Origin: Akebia trifoliata
Lineage: Eukaryota; Streptophyta; Magnoliopsida; Ranunculales; Lardizabalaceae
Assembly (NCBI GenBank): GCA_017979445.1
Contig: CM030711.1
Span: forward strand, 496,001 to 560,000
Direction: 5' to 3'
DNA length: 64,000 bases
In this document: one piece after another, positions 24,601-34,894 of the stretch
Position numbering within the stretch: the stretch's first letter is position 1
Layout: every line of letters starts with the position of its first letter
Position numbers and translations under genes: made by a program
The notes under the pieces: model-generated
Databases searched by the model: none
The model's input: only the letters and a program-made list of their open reading frames with translations
Told to the model about the DNA's origin: nothing

Positions 24601-25733
24601 TAGTAAGGAAAGGGTTTCACTTGAATATTTGATAAACGTATTGAAGAATCCTGGGGAAGCCTAGTTGTTGTCTGCATATTAGCTTTAGCTCTGTACTTCA
24701 TGAGGGAAAAGGTGTTGATGTGACTACCAGCTCTATTGGTATCCACACTTGGGTTTGAATTGGCACCCAAAGGTGATCCCCACGTGTAAAGTGCTTAGTT
24801 TCCTTGGCATGAGTTTCTGTACAAATTGGGGTGTGTCCAATATGTTTGCAGGACGTTCTCGCTCTCGTTCTATATCCCATTCACGCTCTCCTCGTTACCC
24901 TTCAGCTTCCAGAAGCCGCTATCGTTCCAGGTGAGCTGAGGTCTTTTTCCTAAATTGCAACTTAAACTGCATGATGTAGTTCAGGAAAAAGGATACATTT
25001 GTGTACTTTATTTTGCCAGATCATTCTCTCCTGCCCCAAGACGGCGAGATGATTACTCTGTTTCCCCAAGGGAAAGGAATGCAGACCGCTCAAGATCCCC
25101 GAGGGATCATCTACAAGAGCAAGACGGTGTTCACATGCACCAAAGATCATACTCTCCAGAATACAGCAATGCCGATCATCCTCGGGCTGATAATGGCTAT
25201 GTTGAGTGAGTCGAAGTTTTTATTTCACTGTATCTGTCAATTGAGAACATATTATACCTTGTAATCTTTCCCAACATGCTCCAATGCCTGTATCCTGCAA
25301 TGCCTTGTGAATGAAATTAAATATCAAAATTTCTTGAAAGCCAGGAATTGCATAATATTGTATGATTGGATTTATAATATTGGCACCTTGACTGTGAGTT
25401 CTCGACAAAATTTGCTTTATTTTTATATTAATGTGTAGTAGCACTAGTATGCTATCTTTTTTTCATGAAATGGGGAATATGTTTTCTTCTGGAAAAAAAA
25501 ATACTCAAAATGTTTTGCTGCAACCAAACAGTTTTTTTTCCCTCCCTGTGCTAATGCATATCAGTCCTTTTCAAATTGGTCACGATGTTCTTTTCTAAAT
25601 GTGCGGTTGCAGAAAGCCTACCTATGAATCTGAAAAAGAACGACGGGACTGGAGATCACCTGGACTAGCTTCAAGATTGCCATCTGGATCACGATCTAGG
25701 TCTGCAGACTTGTCGCCCAGACACAGCAGATAA
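18488..25733 (+). CDS. SC35-like SR splicing factor (SCL30A/SCL33 type)
   Basis: Nuclear RNA-binding Ser/Arg protein that acts in splice-site choice. ATG at 22330. Coding exons: 22330-22475, 22840-22917, 23861-24025, 24157-24197, 24852-24930, 25020-25205, 25613-25733. They sum to 816 nt (271 aa) with every phase matching. The N-terminus has the plant SCL extension (MRRYSPPYHSPPRRGYGGRG). The RRM spans about residues 38-116, with RNP2 LLVRNV (39-44) and RNP1 RGFAFVQF (78-85), and FERFGPVRDVYLPKDYYTG between them. An RS domain fills the C-terminal half (GRSRSRSISHSRSPRYPS, ADRSRSPRD) and it ends SADLSPRHSR-stop. The introns hold a LINE, an hAT MITE and a foldback element, but coding exons are intact. 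Plant SR genes of this type are often regulated by alternative splicing, and the 943-base RRM intron (22918-23860) is the likely place. Confidence 0.93.
19372..19964 (+). mobile_element. Older degenerate LINE remnant, 5' piece
   Basis: From about 19420 a decayed reverse-transcriptase frame reads MVMEVLSRRLCWAEDDGIF, then after a T-rich insertion a ruined catalytic box LQFVDNTLI (normally FADDTL) and MARSQIFIIGVS. Stops and frameshifts are frequent. 19372-19418 is an end of the separate ATTTTGGTGA repeat. The remnant is interrupted by the younger LINE and appears to resume at 21818. Confidence 0.6.
19965..19981. repeat. Target-site duplication of LINE, left copy
   Basis: gcttaaggaaaagggct, identical to 21801-21817 just after the LINE poly-A. 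Confidence 0.9.
19982..21800 (+). mobile_element. 5'-truncated L1-type LINE in the SR gene 5'-UTR intron
   Basis: Non-LTR retrotransposon fragment of 1.8 kb with flanking 17-bp duplications and a poly-A tail at 21787-21800. It begins inside the reverse transcriptase (RGLRQG), has the catalytic FADDTL box (about 20097), then a long intact frame of ~476 codons to 21682 with HLGLPLR, GGKITLIKS, KNGGLGIRGLRLVNRALL and the C-terminal zf-RVT zinc motif (CCPLCLRDEESVDH...C). Two apparent single-base frameshifts, near 20008 and 20248, break the RT part. The endonuclease and ORF1 are absent, so the copy cannot be autonomous. The long uninterrupted frame and perfect duplication suggest a fairly recent insertion. 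Confidence 0.92.
21818..21920 (+). mobile_element. Older LINE remnant, 3' piece
   Basis: Sequence right after the duplication (ggctttggagttagggacag, read GFGVRDR) fits the continuation of the interrupted older LINE, where L1 elements have GGLGIRD. It soon becomes unrecognisable. Confidence 0.35.
22520..22768. mobile_element. Nonautonomous hAT-type element in SR gene intron
   Basis: A 249-bp noncoding insertion between exons 22330-22475 and 22840-22917. It is flanked by a perfect 8-bp duplication gatacaca (22512-22519 and 22769-22776), the hAT hallmark. Ends are cgggtggattt and ggctccgcccctg, degenerate terminal inverted repeats. Internal ttgcccccac repeats match the copies at 9588-9913 and 37616-37823. 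Coding frame and splice sites of the host gene are unaffected. Confidence 0.85.
24234..24612. mobile_element. Foldback element in SR gene intron
   Basis: Left arm tatccttactaagtttgtaa then acccttactaagggtcc mirrors right arm gacccttggtaaggctc then ttagtaaggaaaggg, ~50 bases with moderate identity. It lies in the intron between exons 24157-24197 and 24852-24930. Flanking duplication not defined. Confidence 0.5.
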
Positions 25734-27493
25734 GTGAAAACCTTGTAAACTTTGGTTTATGGGTATGCATCTTGCTGATGTTGGCATCAATGTACTATTT
25801 TGTGCAACTATATGGATCCTCGTTACAAATCGTTTGTTTTTATTAGGTTATGACTTTAACTTTAGTTTAATGTGTTAATTCTAGAAAAATTGTTACTGGT
25901 GTTTGAACAATTTACATAATATGAGGGACTGTATACTCTGTTAAACACTTGTTCTTGTTCATTGTCAATACTGTTTTTGAGTGCACCTACTTATGATACT
26001 TGTCTATGCCATACTGGTGCTTTTGTTTAAATTCATTGAATTTGGGTTTTAGCGAGAATGCTATATTTAAGGATCTCTATCCAGTATTTGATGAAGATCA
26101 GTTTAAAATTTCCTTGATCCATTGAAATCACGTTGATCATGGTTAATGAGAATTCGGTAATATCTTATTGCTTATTTCTATTATTGATGAGGGTCAACTT
26201 TTGTTTCATTGTAGGCTAGTTGAAGTATTAACACTTTGGTATGGAACTACACCAAAACAATTTAAATGTTTTGCACTACCTTCTATATTTTTCTTTTCAG
26301 TTAAATTGGATAAATTAATCCATTTTAAAATATATTCTTTCTCTAAATGCCTGTGTGGTTGTGCATGAAAAATGGGATTGTCTAGTTAATGAATTGTAAT
26401 CAAGCATTTTCTTTGCAATAAAATTGGATTGGATCTGGATCCGGATCAGATCAAATGTGATCTGATATACAAAATCTAATTTAACTAAATATACAATATA
26501 TAATTTCACATTTTATTGGATCGCCCTTCTTGGAACCCAAATCCTTGATCAACATCCGAAGTAATCAGATTGGTGGTTTATGTCCAATTGGATTTTTCAC
26601 GATAGCTTCTAGTGGATGAATACGCATTTTGCCAGGGCAGGTTGACTTGAGGAAATCACATTCTCTTGAAAGAGATTCTCCTAGGCCTAGTTCTAAAGTC
26701 AATTACATCTGAAAAAGAAATCCTTCCAAATGCAAAATGAGGATTTGACAATGTTGAGGATTTAAAGTGTTGAGAACCTCTTAAAAAGCTAAGAATTTTA
26801 ACAATTTTAGTGTGGCATGATTGCATAAAGGGAAACACAGTGCTGAGAAGATAATGAATCTGATGATATGCTCGGGCATTATATGTCTAGCAAAACATCC
26901 ACGTGCTTTCTCCTCTGATGCTCTTTCAAGTTCAACTTTCTTGGAATGGTGAGTTGGTGACACACTCACATCCCATCAACCACCTTTTCATCCAGTCTGT
27001 GAGGGGCATTAACATGGAGAAGAAGCAAACATCCACGTAAAACACATGTACTTGTAACTTCAAAAGAAGGAGAAAAATCTAAGTTTCATTCTGTAAGAAA
27101 ACGTCTCAGAAAATATAAGAACAAATGAAAAAACTCAAATCTTCATTCACAAAGAAAATATAAATATTATTAATGCAAGAGCACGAGGAAAACTATAAAT
27201 CAACCACCCTATGCAGAAACAAAAAAAAAAAAAAAAACAAAAACAACCCATTCCCCCCCAAAATGCTGTTTTTTTACGTCACAAACCTCAACCGCAACTG
27301 CGGATTTAGATTTACATCTATTGACAAGAAGGTCAACTTGAACTATACAAAAATTGACCAAATATAGTTGCAAAACATGCTCAATTTCCTTCTGATTTTG
27401 TTATTCCCCACATCAAGGCATTTTTTTTCCTTCTTTTTCTTTCCCCCCAATTATAAAGAATTAAAAGCTTCCTTCTACTGCTCTTCCACTTAT
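25734..27493. other. Convergent intergenic region
   Basis: Lies between the SR gene stop (+) and the PBL9-like stop (-), so it must hold both 3' UTRs. AT-rich, with no further gene. A short patch of ggatctggatccggatcag-like repeats lies near 26430. Confidence 0.5.
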
Positions 27494-29842
27494 CTAAGCA
27501 TAAAGTGGAGATGCCGATGGCCTGGGGTAAGACACGGCCTTTCCATTGGAAGTTTCATCTGTGCTTCTTCTGTGATGCTTGGGTCCATTGCTGGATCGCC
27601 TTTGATGGTTCGGGTCACGTTCATTTTGAGTGTTTTTTGCTGTTTGTTTACTATCCTGAAGCTGCTGCTCCAATGCCGGAATAACCTCGACCATTTCTGG
27701 CCTGAACCTGGCTTCGGTGGACAGACATTGGAGAGCAATGTTAGCTACTTTATGTATTCCTCCCATTGTGTATTGCCCTTCAATACGGGCATCTAGAATA
27801 TGGAAAAGTTTACGTTTGCTTGTCAAGAAAGGCTTGGCCCATTCCACTAGGTTGTGTTCTCCGGAAGGCCGGTTCTTGTCCACTGCTCGCCGGCCAGACA
27901 ACATTTCTAAGAGCACAACTCCAAAGCTGTATATGTCGCTCTTGGCCGTCAGGTGACCTTCACAAGCAGAGAAAACATAAGTAAGAAGTGGGGAATATAT
28001 ATATATTTGCATTTTTCACTAAAAATCAAGAAAGTTAATAGTAACTAGTGAGAACTTGTCGTTGTCGTTAGCAAAGATAGTTCAGTAATAAGGGAAGATG
28101 CAACCCCGAGAATTAACTGAAGAACAATGGAAACCACAAGGATGGGGGCTATGCATGAAAGAAACTACATATGGACATTAAACAAAACAAGCAAACAGAA
28201 ATATATGTAACACCAATTAATATTAATACCTGTGGCCAGGTACTCAGGAGCGGCATATCCGTAAGTCCCCATGACCCTTGTAGAGACATGGCTCTTATCA
28301 CCTGTTGGACCATCCTTCGCCAACCCAAAATCAGAAAGCTTTGCATTGTAGTCCTGCATATTTACAATAAATAAGGGGGTCATGTCAACAATAATAATAA
28401 TAATAATAACTTTACAATATATAATTAAAAGTGCAAATAGATATGATTCACAAGGGGCATACAGAATCGAGTAGAATATTTGAAGTCTTGAAGTCACGAT
28501 ATATAACTTTTGTTTCAGCACTGTGAAGAAACGCTAGGCCCTTTGCAGACCCAAGAGCAATCTTCATGCGAAGATACCAAGAAAGTGGTTGAGAACCCCC
28601 TACATCAACAACAATAATTCGAAAAATCATAAAGTTAGAATCGGGAGCCTAAGAAACACAGAATTTCCTAATCTTAAAAGAATTCAAATGGTGAACAACT
28701 TACTCCTGAATAGATGATGCTCCAAACTTCCCCGAGGCATGAACTCGTAGACTAATAATCGGTGCTCATCCTCTAAGCAATACCCAATCAATTTCACCAA
28801 ATTCGGATGGTATAGTTGGCCGAGATAATTAACTTCCGCCTATGGGTTCACAAGTGACACAAAAATGAATCAATTTCAGCATATTTTTTCTAATGTTGTA
28901 AAATTAAAACATGCTAACCAACGGATACAAGTATGAAAGATGAGCTATAGTTTCGAAACAGCGGAAATAGGGGGAAATGGTACTCACCAACCATTCTCTA
29001 TGACCTTGGAAACCTTCTTGGTTGAGCCTCTTAACGGCAATAACTATGCCAGTTCCGGGCCTGGTAGCTGTAAGAGAATGTTCATCAATCCATCCCTTAA
29101 AGACTGAACCAAATCCACCTTCTCCCAATACACTATCGGGGCGAAAGTTCCTTGTAGCGGTTCTGACTTCGCTGAAGCTGAAGCTCTTTAGATTAGAGGA
29201 CTGTAAGATCTCACCCTCGCTTCGAGGGGTTGGAGGAATTGAAGATGAAGATACCTTGCTGCTTGAACCACTTAGATCATTTCCATCGTGACTAACGTAT
29301 CTCGAATTCGCCCCTACCCAATCCAATACGACATATTTCAATTAATTCACAACCTCAACCCCAAGATAAATCATTTATAAAAAAAAAAAAAACTTGGTCT
29401 TTGATCGAAAACTGAGACGACACTAAAGTGGATCTAATCCAGTACGCCTTCCGTAAATCAATAATTTCCAAGACAAATATCTCAAATTGAATCCAAAATA
29501 TCATAATTTTTAAGCAAACTAAGGCCTAATAAACAGAATTATTAACAATTTCACAAAAATTCAACTGAAAATGCTAAAAATCAAACAGAAAAATAGTTGA
29601 AAACCCGAAAATCTGCAAGAGATAAAGAGATAACTCACCACAAACATTCATAAATTATATGTTCAAAATGAATTTAACTCCAAAAAAACATGATTTTATA
29701 GAAATCAAACTAAAAAAAAGAAAAGTTAGTCAAATTCATCGAAACCCAAATTACAAACAAAATAGTAAAAAAAAATCTCAGTACCTGTGTGAGATGGACT
29801 CTCAGCCTTGATTCGAGTGCTCCAAGACCAACAATTCCCCAT
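27494..29842 (-). CDS. Receptor-like cytoplasmic kinase, RLCK-VII, PBL9/APK1A-like
   Basis: Plasma-membrane-associated Ser/Thr kinase of the BIK1/PBL family. Minus-strand exons, first to last: 29785-29842, 28988-29313, 28704-28839, 28463-28599, 28230-28353, 27494-27957. Sum 1245 nt (414 aa) with all phases consistent and all donors GT. It starts MGNCWSW: Gly2 and Cys4 form a classic N-myristoylation/palmitoylation site. The conserved [19 protein letters not shown] precedes the kinase domain. Kinase motifs: [11 protein letters not shown] (~83), catalytic Lys in IAVKRL (K114), [21 protein letters not shown] (Asp ~209), DFGLAKDGP (~227), [15 protein letters not shown], and [21 protein letters not shown]. 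It ends with the family tail [11 protein letters not shown]. Nothing is missing. Placement near APK1A/PBL9 rests on remembered family sequence. Confidence 0.94.
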
Positions 29843-30530
29843 GGAAACAAAAAAAAAAAAAAACTCTTAACGAATTCTCGTGTCACCGTCTTCTTTCTGA
29901 CTTAAACAAGATTCTTCACACCTACAGATCACACAGAAAAGGAGAAAACTAGAGTTTCAGATGTAGAGAACCTTCAAAACAGATCCAAATCCGTGAAACA
30001 AAGCAGATGTAGCCTGTAAAGTTAGGTCGTCATCCACAAAGATTGACCATAAATGAGTTTCTTTGACCATATAATCAATTAAAAAACACTAATCGAACAC
30101 TCAAACAAAAATAAAAAAATAAAAAGATTAAAAATCACCTATTTTTTTTTTCTTTTTTCTTGAGAGAGAGATAGAGAATCTTCAAGATTTGATTACGAAA
30201 GAGGTGGGAAGAACAAAAAAGGGTGAAGAAAAAAAGAAAGAAAGAAAGAATGGGTTGTGCTATTCTGCGTTTCCTGGAAGCTCATTAAAAAAGAAGTTCG
30301 AGAAGTGGAGACCGAGTGAAATGTTGACTTAGTCTTAGAGAGAGAGAGAGAGAGAGTAATGGCTCGTGCAGCTTTTAATCTTTATTGTTTTATTATGATG
30401 GCCGCGTTCTATCGATTTCTCTCTCTACTCTGTCAAACACGCTTTTGTTGGAAAAAAAAGTATGAGAGAGAAAGAGAGAGAGAGAGACTGCACTGCACTT
30501 TGACTAAGAGAATTGTACTACGTTAACGTA
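29843..30530 (-). promoter_or_regulatory. 5' region of the PBL9-like kinase with GA/CT tracts
   Basis: On the gene's strand the 700 bases before the ATG are rich in CT repeats (GA on the plus strand at 30160-30175, 30338-30356, 30463-30486). GA/CT repeats near plant start sites are known binding places for BPC factors. No transcription start was fixed, and a 5'-UTR intron is possible. Confidence 0.4.
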
Positions 30531-30638
30531 TCGGTTGGTGGATAGATCCTCTTCTAATGATTGTAAATATTTTGAGGGATTTTTACTGGACAGTCCCCAA
30601 ACCCACATATTAATAACAAATTCCACCCCCCAATTTAA

Positions 30639-30690
30639 AATTACTCTCTCTCTCTCTCTCTCTCTCTATCTCTATCTCTATCTCTATCTC
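30639..30690. repeat. (CT)n / (CTCTAT)n microsatellite
   Basis: Pure CT repeat passing into a tctcta repeat. Confidence 0.95.
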
Positions 30691-30699
30691 TCTCCAAGT

Positions 30700-30857
30700 C
30701 ATGGTTTTAAATCCCGTCGTATTGTCCACGAACAAGATGGATAGACAAGTCAAATGTATTGGATGAGATTTAAAATCATGATTCATTTTTCTCATTGTTG
30801 AATAAGATAACTCGATCTTGTTCATGGATTAGACGTCAAACGAATTTTAAAACCATG
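30700..30857. mobile_element. Inverted-repeat element, CATGATTTTAAAT family
   Basis: catggttttaaat at the left end is mirrored by attttaaaaccatg at the right end. It is 158 bp, noncoding, and related to 34657-34769. Confidence 0.55.
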
Positions 30858-31615
30858 AGTCCAAGTCCAAACGTTTCTTCTTAAATTTTATTAAAATTTT
30901 CCTTCGCAAGGAATAGTATTGGTTGGATGCCAAATTTTGCCATTTGGATCCACAAAACCCCCTACCTTATCGTTAAACTTAATATAATCATAATCATTTT
31001 GATCAAACCTAAGAAAATTGTAAGCCAATGACGTTGGATACTTTCAATACTTTTTTACAATATAATTGTAAAAAACTTTATAATCAATTTTTAAATTATA
31101 CATAAGCTCTTTTGATACATGTGCATTTGCATCAACCACCTTCTAGTTAGTATTATTATGAGAGAAGGCGGAGTACAAGTGGCTCTTCACTTTTACATTT
31201 AAAATTAATATAATTAGAAAATTGCATTCACATGACCCTATAATCACGTTGGTTATTTTTAAAATTACAAAATATCTTTTTATATGTAATATTTGAAAAT
31301 CCCTTTAATTAAAATTTAAATTACAAATTGATCATTTTGATACATATGTGTTTGCACACGCCACCTAATTTTTAAAATAATGAGCATCCTTCATTTTTTT
31401 TTTTTTTACTTAATGAGTTAGTATATCTATAATGATCCAGCAACATAAATATATCATCTATTTATAAGATAAAAGTAGCCCTCATTTTAGTTAGATCATT
31501 AAGATTTTTGGGAATAGTGTTTAGTAATTAATCGGGGTAAATGGGTTTTGAACTCGATACATGGTATCACTAACACACTTTAATGAACATAGCAAATTGG
31601 TGCCTTTGATGATCC

Positions 31616-31682
31616 CAAGGGGTGGGCCTAGTGGCAAGTCAAGCTCCTCAGGAAGGGTAGGTCAAGTGTTTGAAACCCACGA
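31616..31682 (+). mobile_element. SINE-like fragment with tRNA-type A and B boxes
   Basis: tgggcctagtggcaag resembles an A box and ggtcaagtgtttgaaaccc a B box, with spacing like a tRNA-derived SINE head. No tail or flanking duplication is seen. Confidence 0.4.
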
Positions 31683-31980
31683 AATTATCAAAAATGTAAC
31701 AACTTTTTAGAAATTATCAAAAATATTCTGGAGTATTAGGAACATCGAAAATCGTTCCTAAATGTGCCAGAAAAATTTAAAAAAAAAGGTAATCGGAATT
31801 ATTGACTTTTTTATATAAAAAAGAAAATTTAATAAAAAAAAAATTCCCGCTGTTCAATGGCCGAAATTTAATTTTTATTTAAAAAACAAATTCGACCCTT
31901 AAACCGATTTAATTCCTTTCAGTAATTTCTAAAAAAATGTTATATTTTGTAAAATATTATTTTGAATTTCCCTATTATTT

Positions 31981-31981
31981 A

Positions 31982-32012
<31 letters not shown>

Positions 32013-32037
32013 ATATATTATATATATATATATATAA
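31981..32037. repeat. (TA)n microsatellite
   Basis: Three TA blocks separated by single T bases. Confidence 0.95.
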
Positions 32038-33249
32038 TAGAAATTCATTACTCAAAATATCACAAAAAAATAAAAAAATCATAGCTTTATTTATTTTATG
32101 TTCAAATGATATAATCCAGTACTTGGTTTTGAGATTGCCTGATAAAATAATTACTTAAGTAAGGTTCACGGCTGGTTGGCTTGAAAAGTTTAACATGACT
32201 TTTGTAAGGTTCAAAGTGTCTAAGTCTTATTTATCTTAAAATTATTAATTTTATATATCACTTTATAATTATAGTTTTGAGAAACACATATCAATTAAAT
32301 TAAAAAAATATATATTTAAAGTTAATTATATTTTATTATAAAATTAAATATTTAACAGTCAAGAACCATAAATTAATAGATGAAGATGCTGTTAGTCATC
32401 ACACCATCTTTAATTATTAATTAAAAATAAAAAAATAAAAAAGTTTGATTAGTGATATATAATTATGGAAAATTATCATCTATCTCTGATAAGAAAATGT
32501 CAAAGCCTCTAACCCCAAACGGCAAGTCGAACCATCACAATTGACGTACTTTCCTTGATACTATACCATAAATGTAAATATACGTTGTAATGACGTATTG
32601 TCTAAAATTATGGGTTGCGTAGCAAGCACGTGAAGGTGGCCTCTGTCACCAATCACCATTGTTCTGCTGTTGACTTTTTTGTCTTAATCAAGTGAAATTT
32701 TGGATTCAAGGGTAAAATCACCAATCAAACTGATTTAGATGCGCAAGTCCACCATGTGTCAGTGGGCCCAAAAGTGGGCCACAAGGCACTTATGAGAAAA
32801 CTTTTTTCTTGTATTTATGAGAAAACTTAATTGATAAACTTGAATTTAGTCACACCCCCTCTGAGTTTTAGTGAATATTTGATGTACCCGTGTTTTCAAA
32901 CAGATGGCATACCCCTTTTGACCACTAGAATTTCCTTTCAAACTAAGTTTAGGTGACGTCATTTTCAATCTATCATCTTTAATGCATTATTATTTTTATT
33001 TTTTCTTGAAAAATCATTGCTTCTGATTTTTCTAAAATATAATAAGCAGAGTTTTAAGATTTTTGTCAACTATTTGGCTCAACCCTCTCTCAAATATTTC
33101 TTTGCAATCATTCCCTTGCAATGCTTTTTTTACTTATCAAGCTTTTTTTTTTTTTTTAATAGGATATCCCTGGAGACAACGGAGTGGACCTGTATCTGGG
33201 CTTTGCCTAATTCATTGACTATGATCTTATCAAAGGATTAGTCTTAAGG

Positions 33250-33408
33250 TACGTGCAATGCTCGCACATCACACGCACCAAGTAAATGAGGGTGCGCCCT
33301 CACAAGTGGCCCCTGAGGAATTAATGCTCATATTGAGTATCGAACTCACGACCTACGGGCATTAACTACTTATCGATCCAAAATTTCCATTGAGCCAATT
33401 GCTCAGGG
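33250..33408 (-). mobile_element. tRNA-derived SINE
   Basis: On the minus strand it begins gagcaattggctcaatgg (A box) and has gtcgtgagttcgatactc (B box) about 40 bases later, followed by a non-tRNA body with ggggccacttgtgagggcgc. It differs from the Au-like copy at 9642 and from the short family at 38090. The tail and target duplication were not defined. Confidence 0.6.
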
Positions 33409-33599
33409 TTTTTTTTTTTCTTCTAGTTATCATGTGGCATGCACGATCCATTAAACACCTATACTTTGGATAAATGCAATTAGATTCTATCTGAATATGG
33501 TGTCTTGTACTCAAGATAATAGATGTCTTTTTTAGGTAGTTGCATTTAACCCCATCTACATTACGTCACACTATCAATGAAACATTTAAATGGTGATTT

Positions 33600-34263
33600 A
33601 GACACATCCCTTCACCTTTAGATGAATATTTGAGATATTCTTATTGTTTTCAAACTAATGAAAGGTCTTCCTTGCCTCTGTGGTCTATTCTTGTAGAATA
33701 ATGAACTATGACTTAAATGCCCTCATCTTCAATTTTTAGTAAGAAAGAATCCTTTGATTTTTTTAGCAAACACTTGCAACTACAAGCTCTTTAATCTCTA
33801 TGGTGAAATGTTTTAATTTAGTTTTTTTTTATACTTTGGTAGGTCACACGTACCACCATCCTGTACTGTGTAGGAATTTAAAATAACCTCGTGGAAGGGC
33901 TTATAGAGATTCAAAGTCAGGACTTGAGGTTTAATTTATTCAACCTCATCTTCAATCCAACGTTTCTATCTTTGCCTTAACCCCTTGTAGAGAATTCTTG
34001 ATTAATTTTCAACCCAAAATCTCATATTATTCTACTTTTCCAATAATCCTATATTGTTCTTGAAGTTTGATGATTGATGAAGTAGAGATAGAATCTTACG
34101 GGTGAAGTTGTGGAGAATTTTTTTTAATTTTTTCTTTACCGAGAAGCTTTAATCGTTACATTTTGAAGATGAGGTCAATTAGGTCATTTTCGTTAGTCTA
34201 TTTTAGAAGACTAAGGTCTATGCTATTAGTTTGAAAAGTTAGGGATACGTTACGTCTGAATCA
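33600..34263. repeat. Possible ATTTTGGTGA-family inverted-repeat element
   Basis: The left end has tttagatgaatatttgagat then gttttcaaactaatg; the right end has attagtttgaaaagttaggg. These are degenerate inverted copies of the termini seen at 11108-11843 and 40556-41030. The interior phrase ggtcattttcgttagtct is also shared with the latter. Confidence 0.4.
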
Positions 34264-34656
34264 CTCCTATTTAAATGACGCACTCATTTGATCTGGACGT
34301 ATAGTGAGATCAAGTGTGACGTGCACAAGGCACGTGGCTTGACTTTTTTTTTTATATTCCATTTTTACCAATTGGCCTCTTGTTTGACCCTATTTTATTT
34401 TCACACCCCTCTCCAACAATGTTATATTATACTTTTTTGACCCTTCACATTTAGGAGAATTATGAGATACTCCCTATGTTTTCAAATTGATAACATGTCC
34501 CTTGAGCTAAACTAACATGATAAAATTTCTCCCATTGGCTTCATGGTTTTCAAATTTGTTTTGACATCTTGTCTCTTTTTTGAATAAGACCAAGTTGTCT
34601 CAGATGAGATTTTCTATACATTTGAGTCGTCACATTCAACAATGAGACAAATGAAC

Positions 34657-34769
34657 CATGATTTTAAATATCGTCAAATACGTTTGACTTGTATATCCGT
34701 CTCGTTGGTGGATAATATCGAGACGTATCGAACAAGTTATCTTGATCTTGGGCAAGATTTAAAATCATG
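34657..34769. mobile_element. Small inverted-repeat element, CATGATTTTAAAT family
   Basis: Perfect 13-base terminal inverted repeats, catgattttaaat and atttaaaatcatg, enclose 87 bases with gtctcg and cgagac inside. Confidence 0.7.
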
Positions 34770-34894
34770 ACTGGCCTTCAACCTTAAGATTTTATTTGCT
34801 TCAACCTTCAAAAAATCCAACAAGATATGAATTTTTGGAAAAATAAAATATGGAATTTTGAGTTTAAAACACTAGGATTTGCATAAAAGGGTAA

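Larger units (their letters stand above)
30858..33240. other. AT-rich intergenic DNA
   Basis: No coding region. It contains a (TA)n block at 31981-32037 and a SINE-like fragment at 31616-31682. One end of the ATTTTGGTGA-type repeat is near 32862-32940. Confidence 0.5.

Noticed and set aside
24720..24800. tRNA-like stretch ccagctctattggtatc with gggtttgaattgg
   Set aside because: A and B box resemblance is weak, and there is no tail or duplication; not enough to call a SINE.
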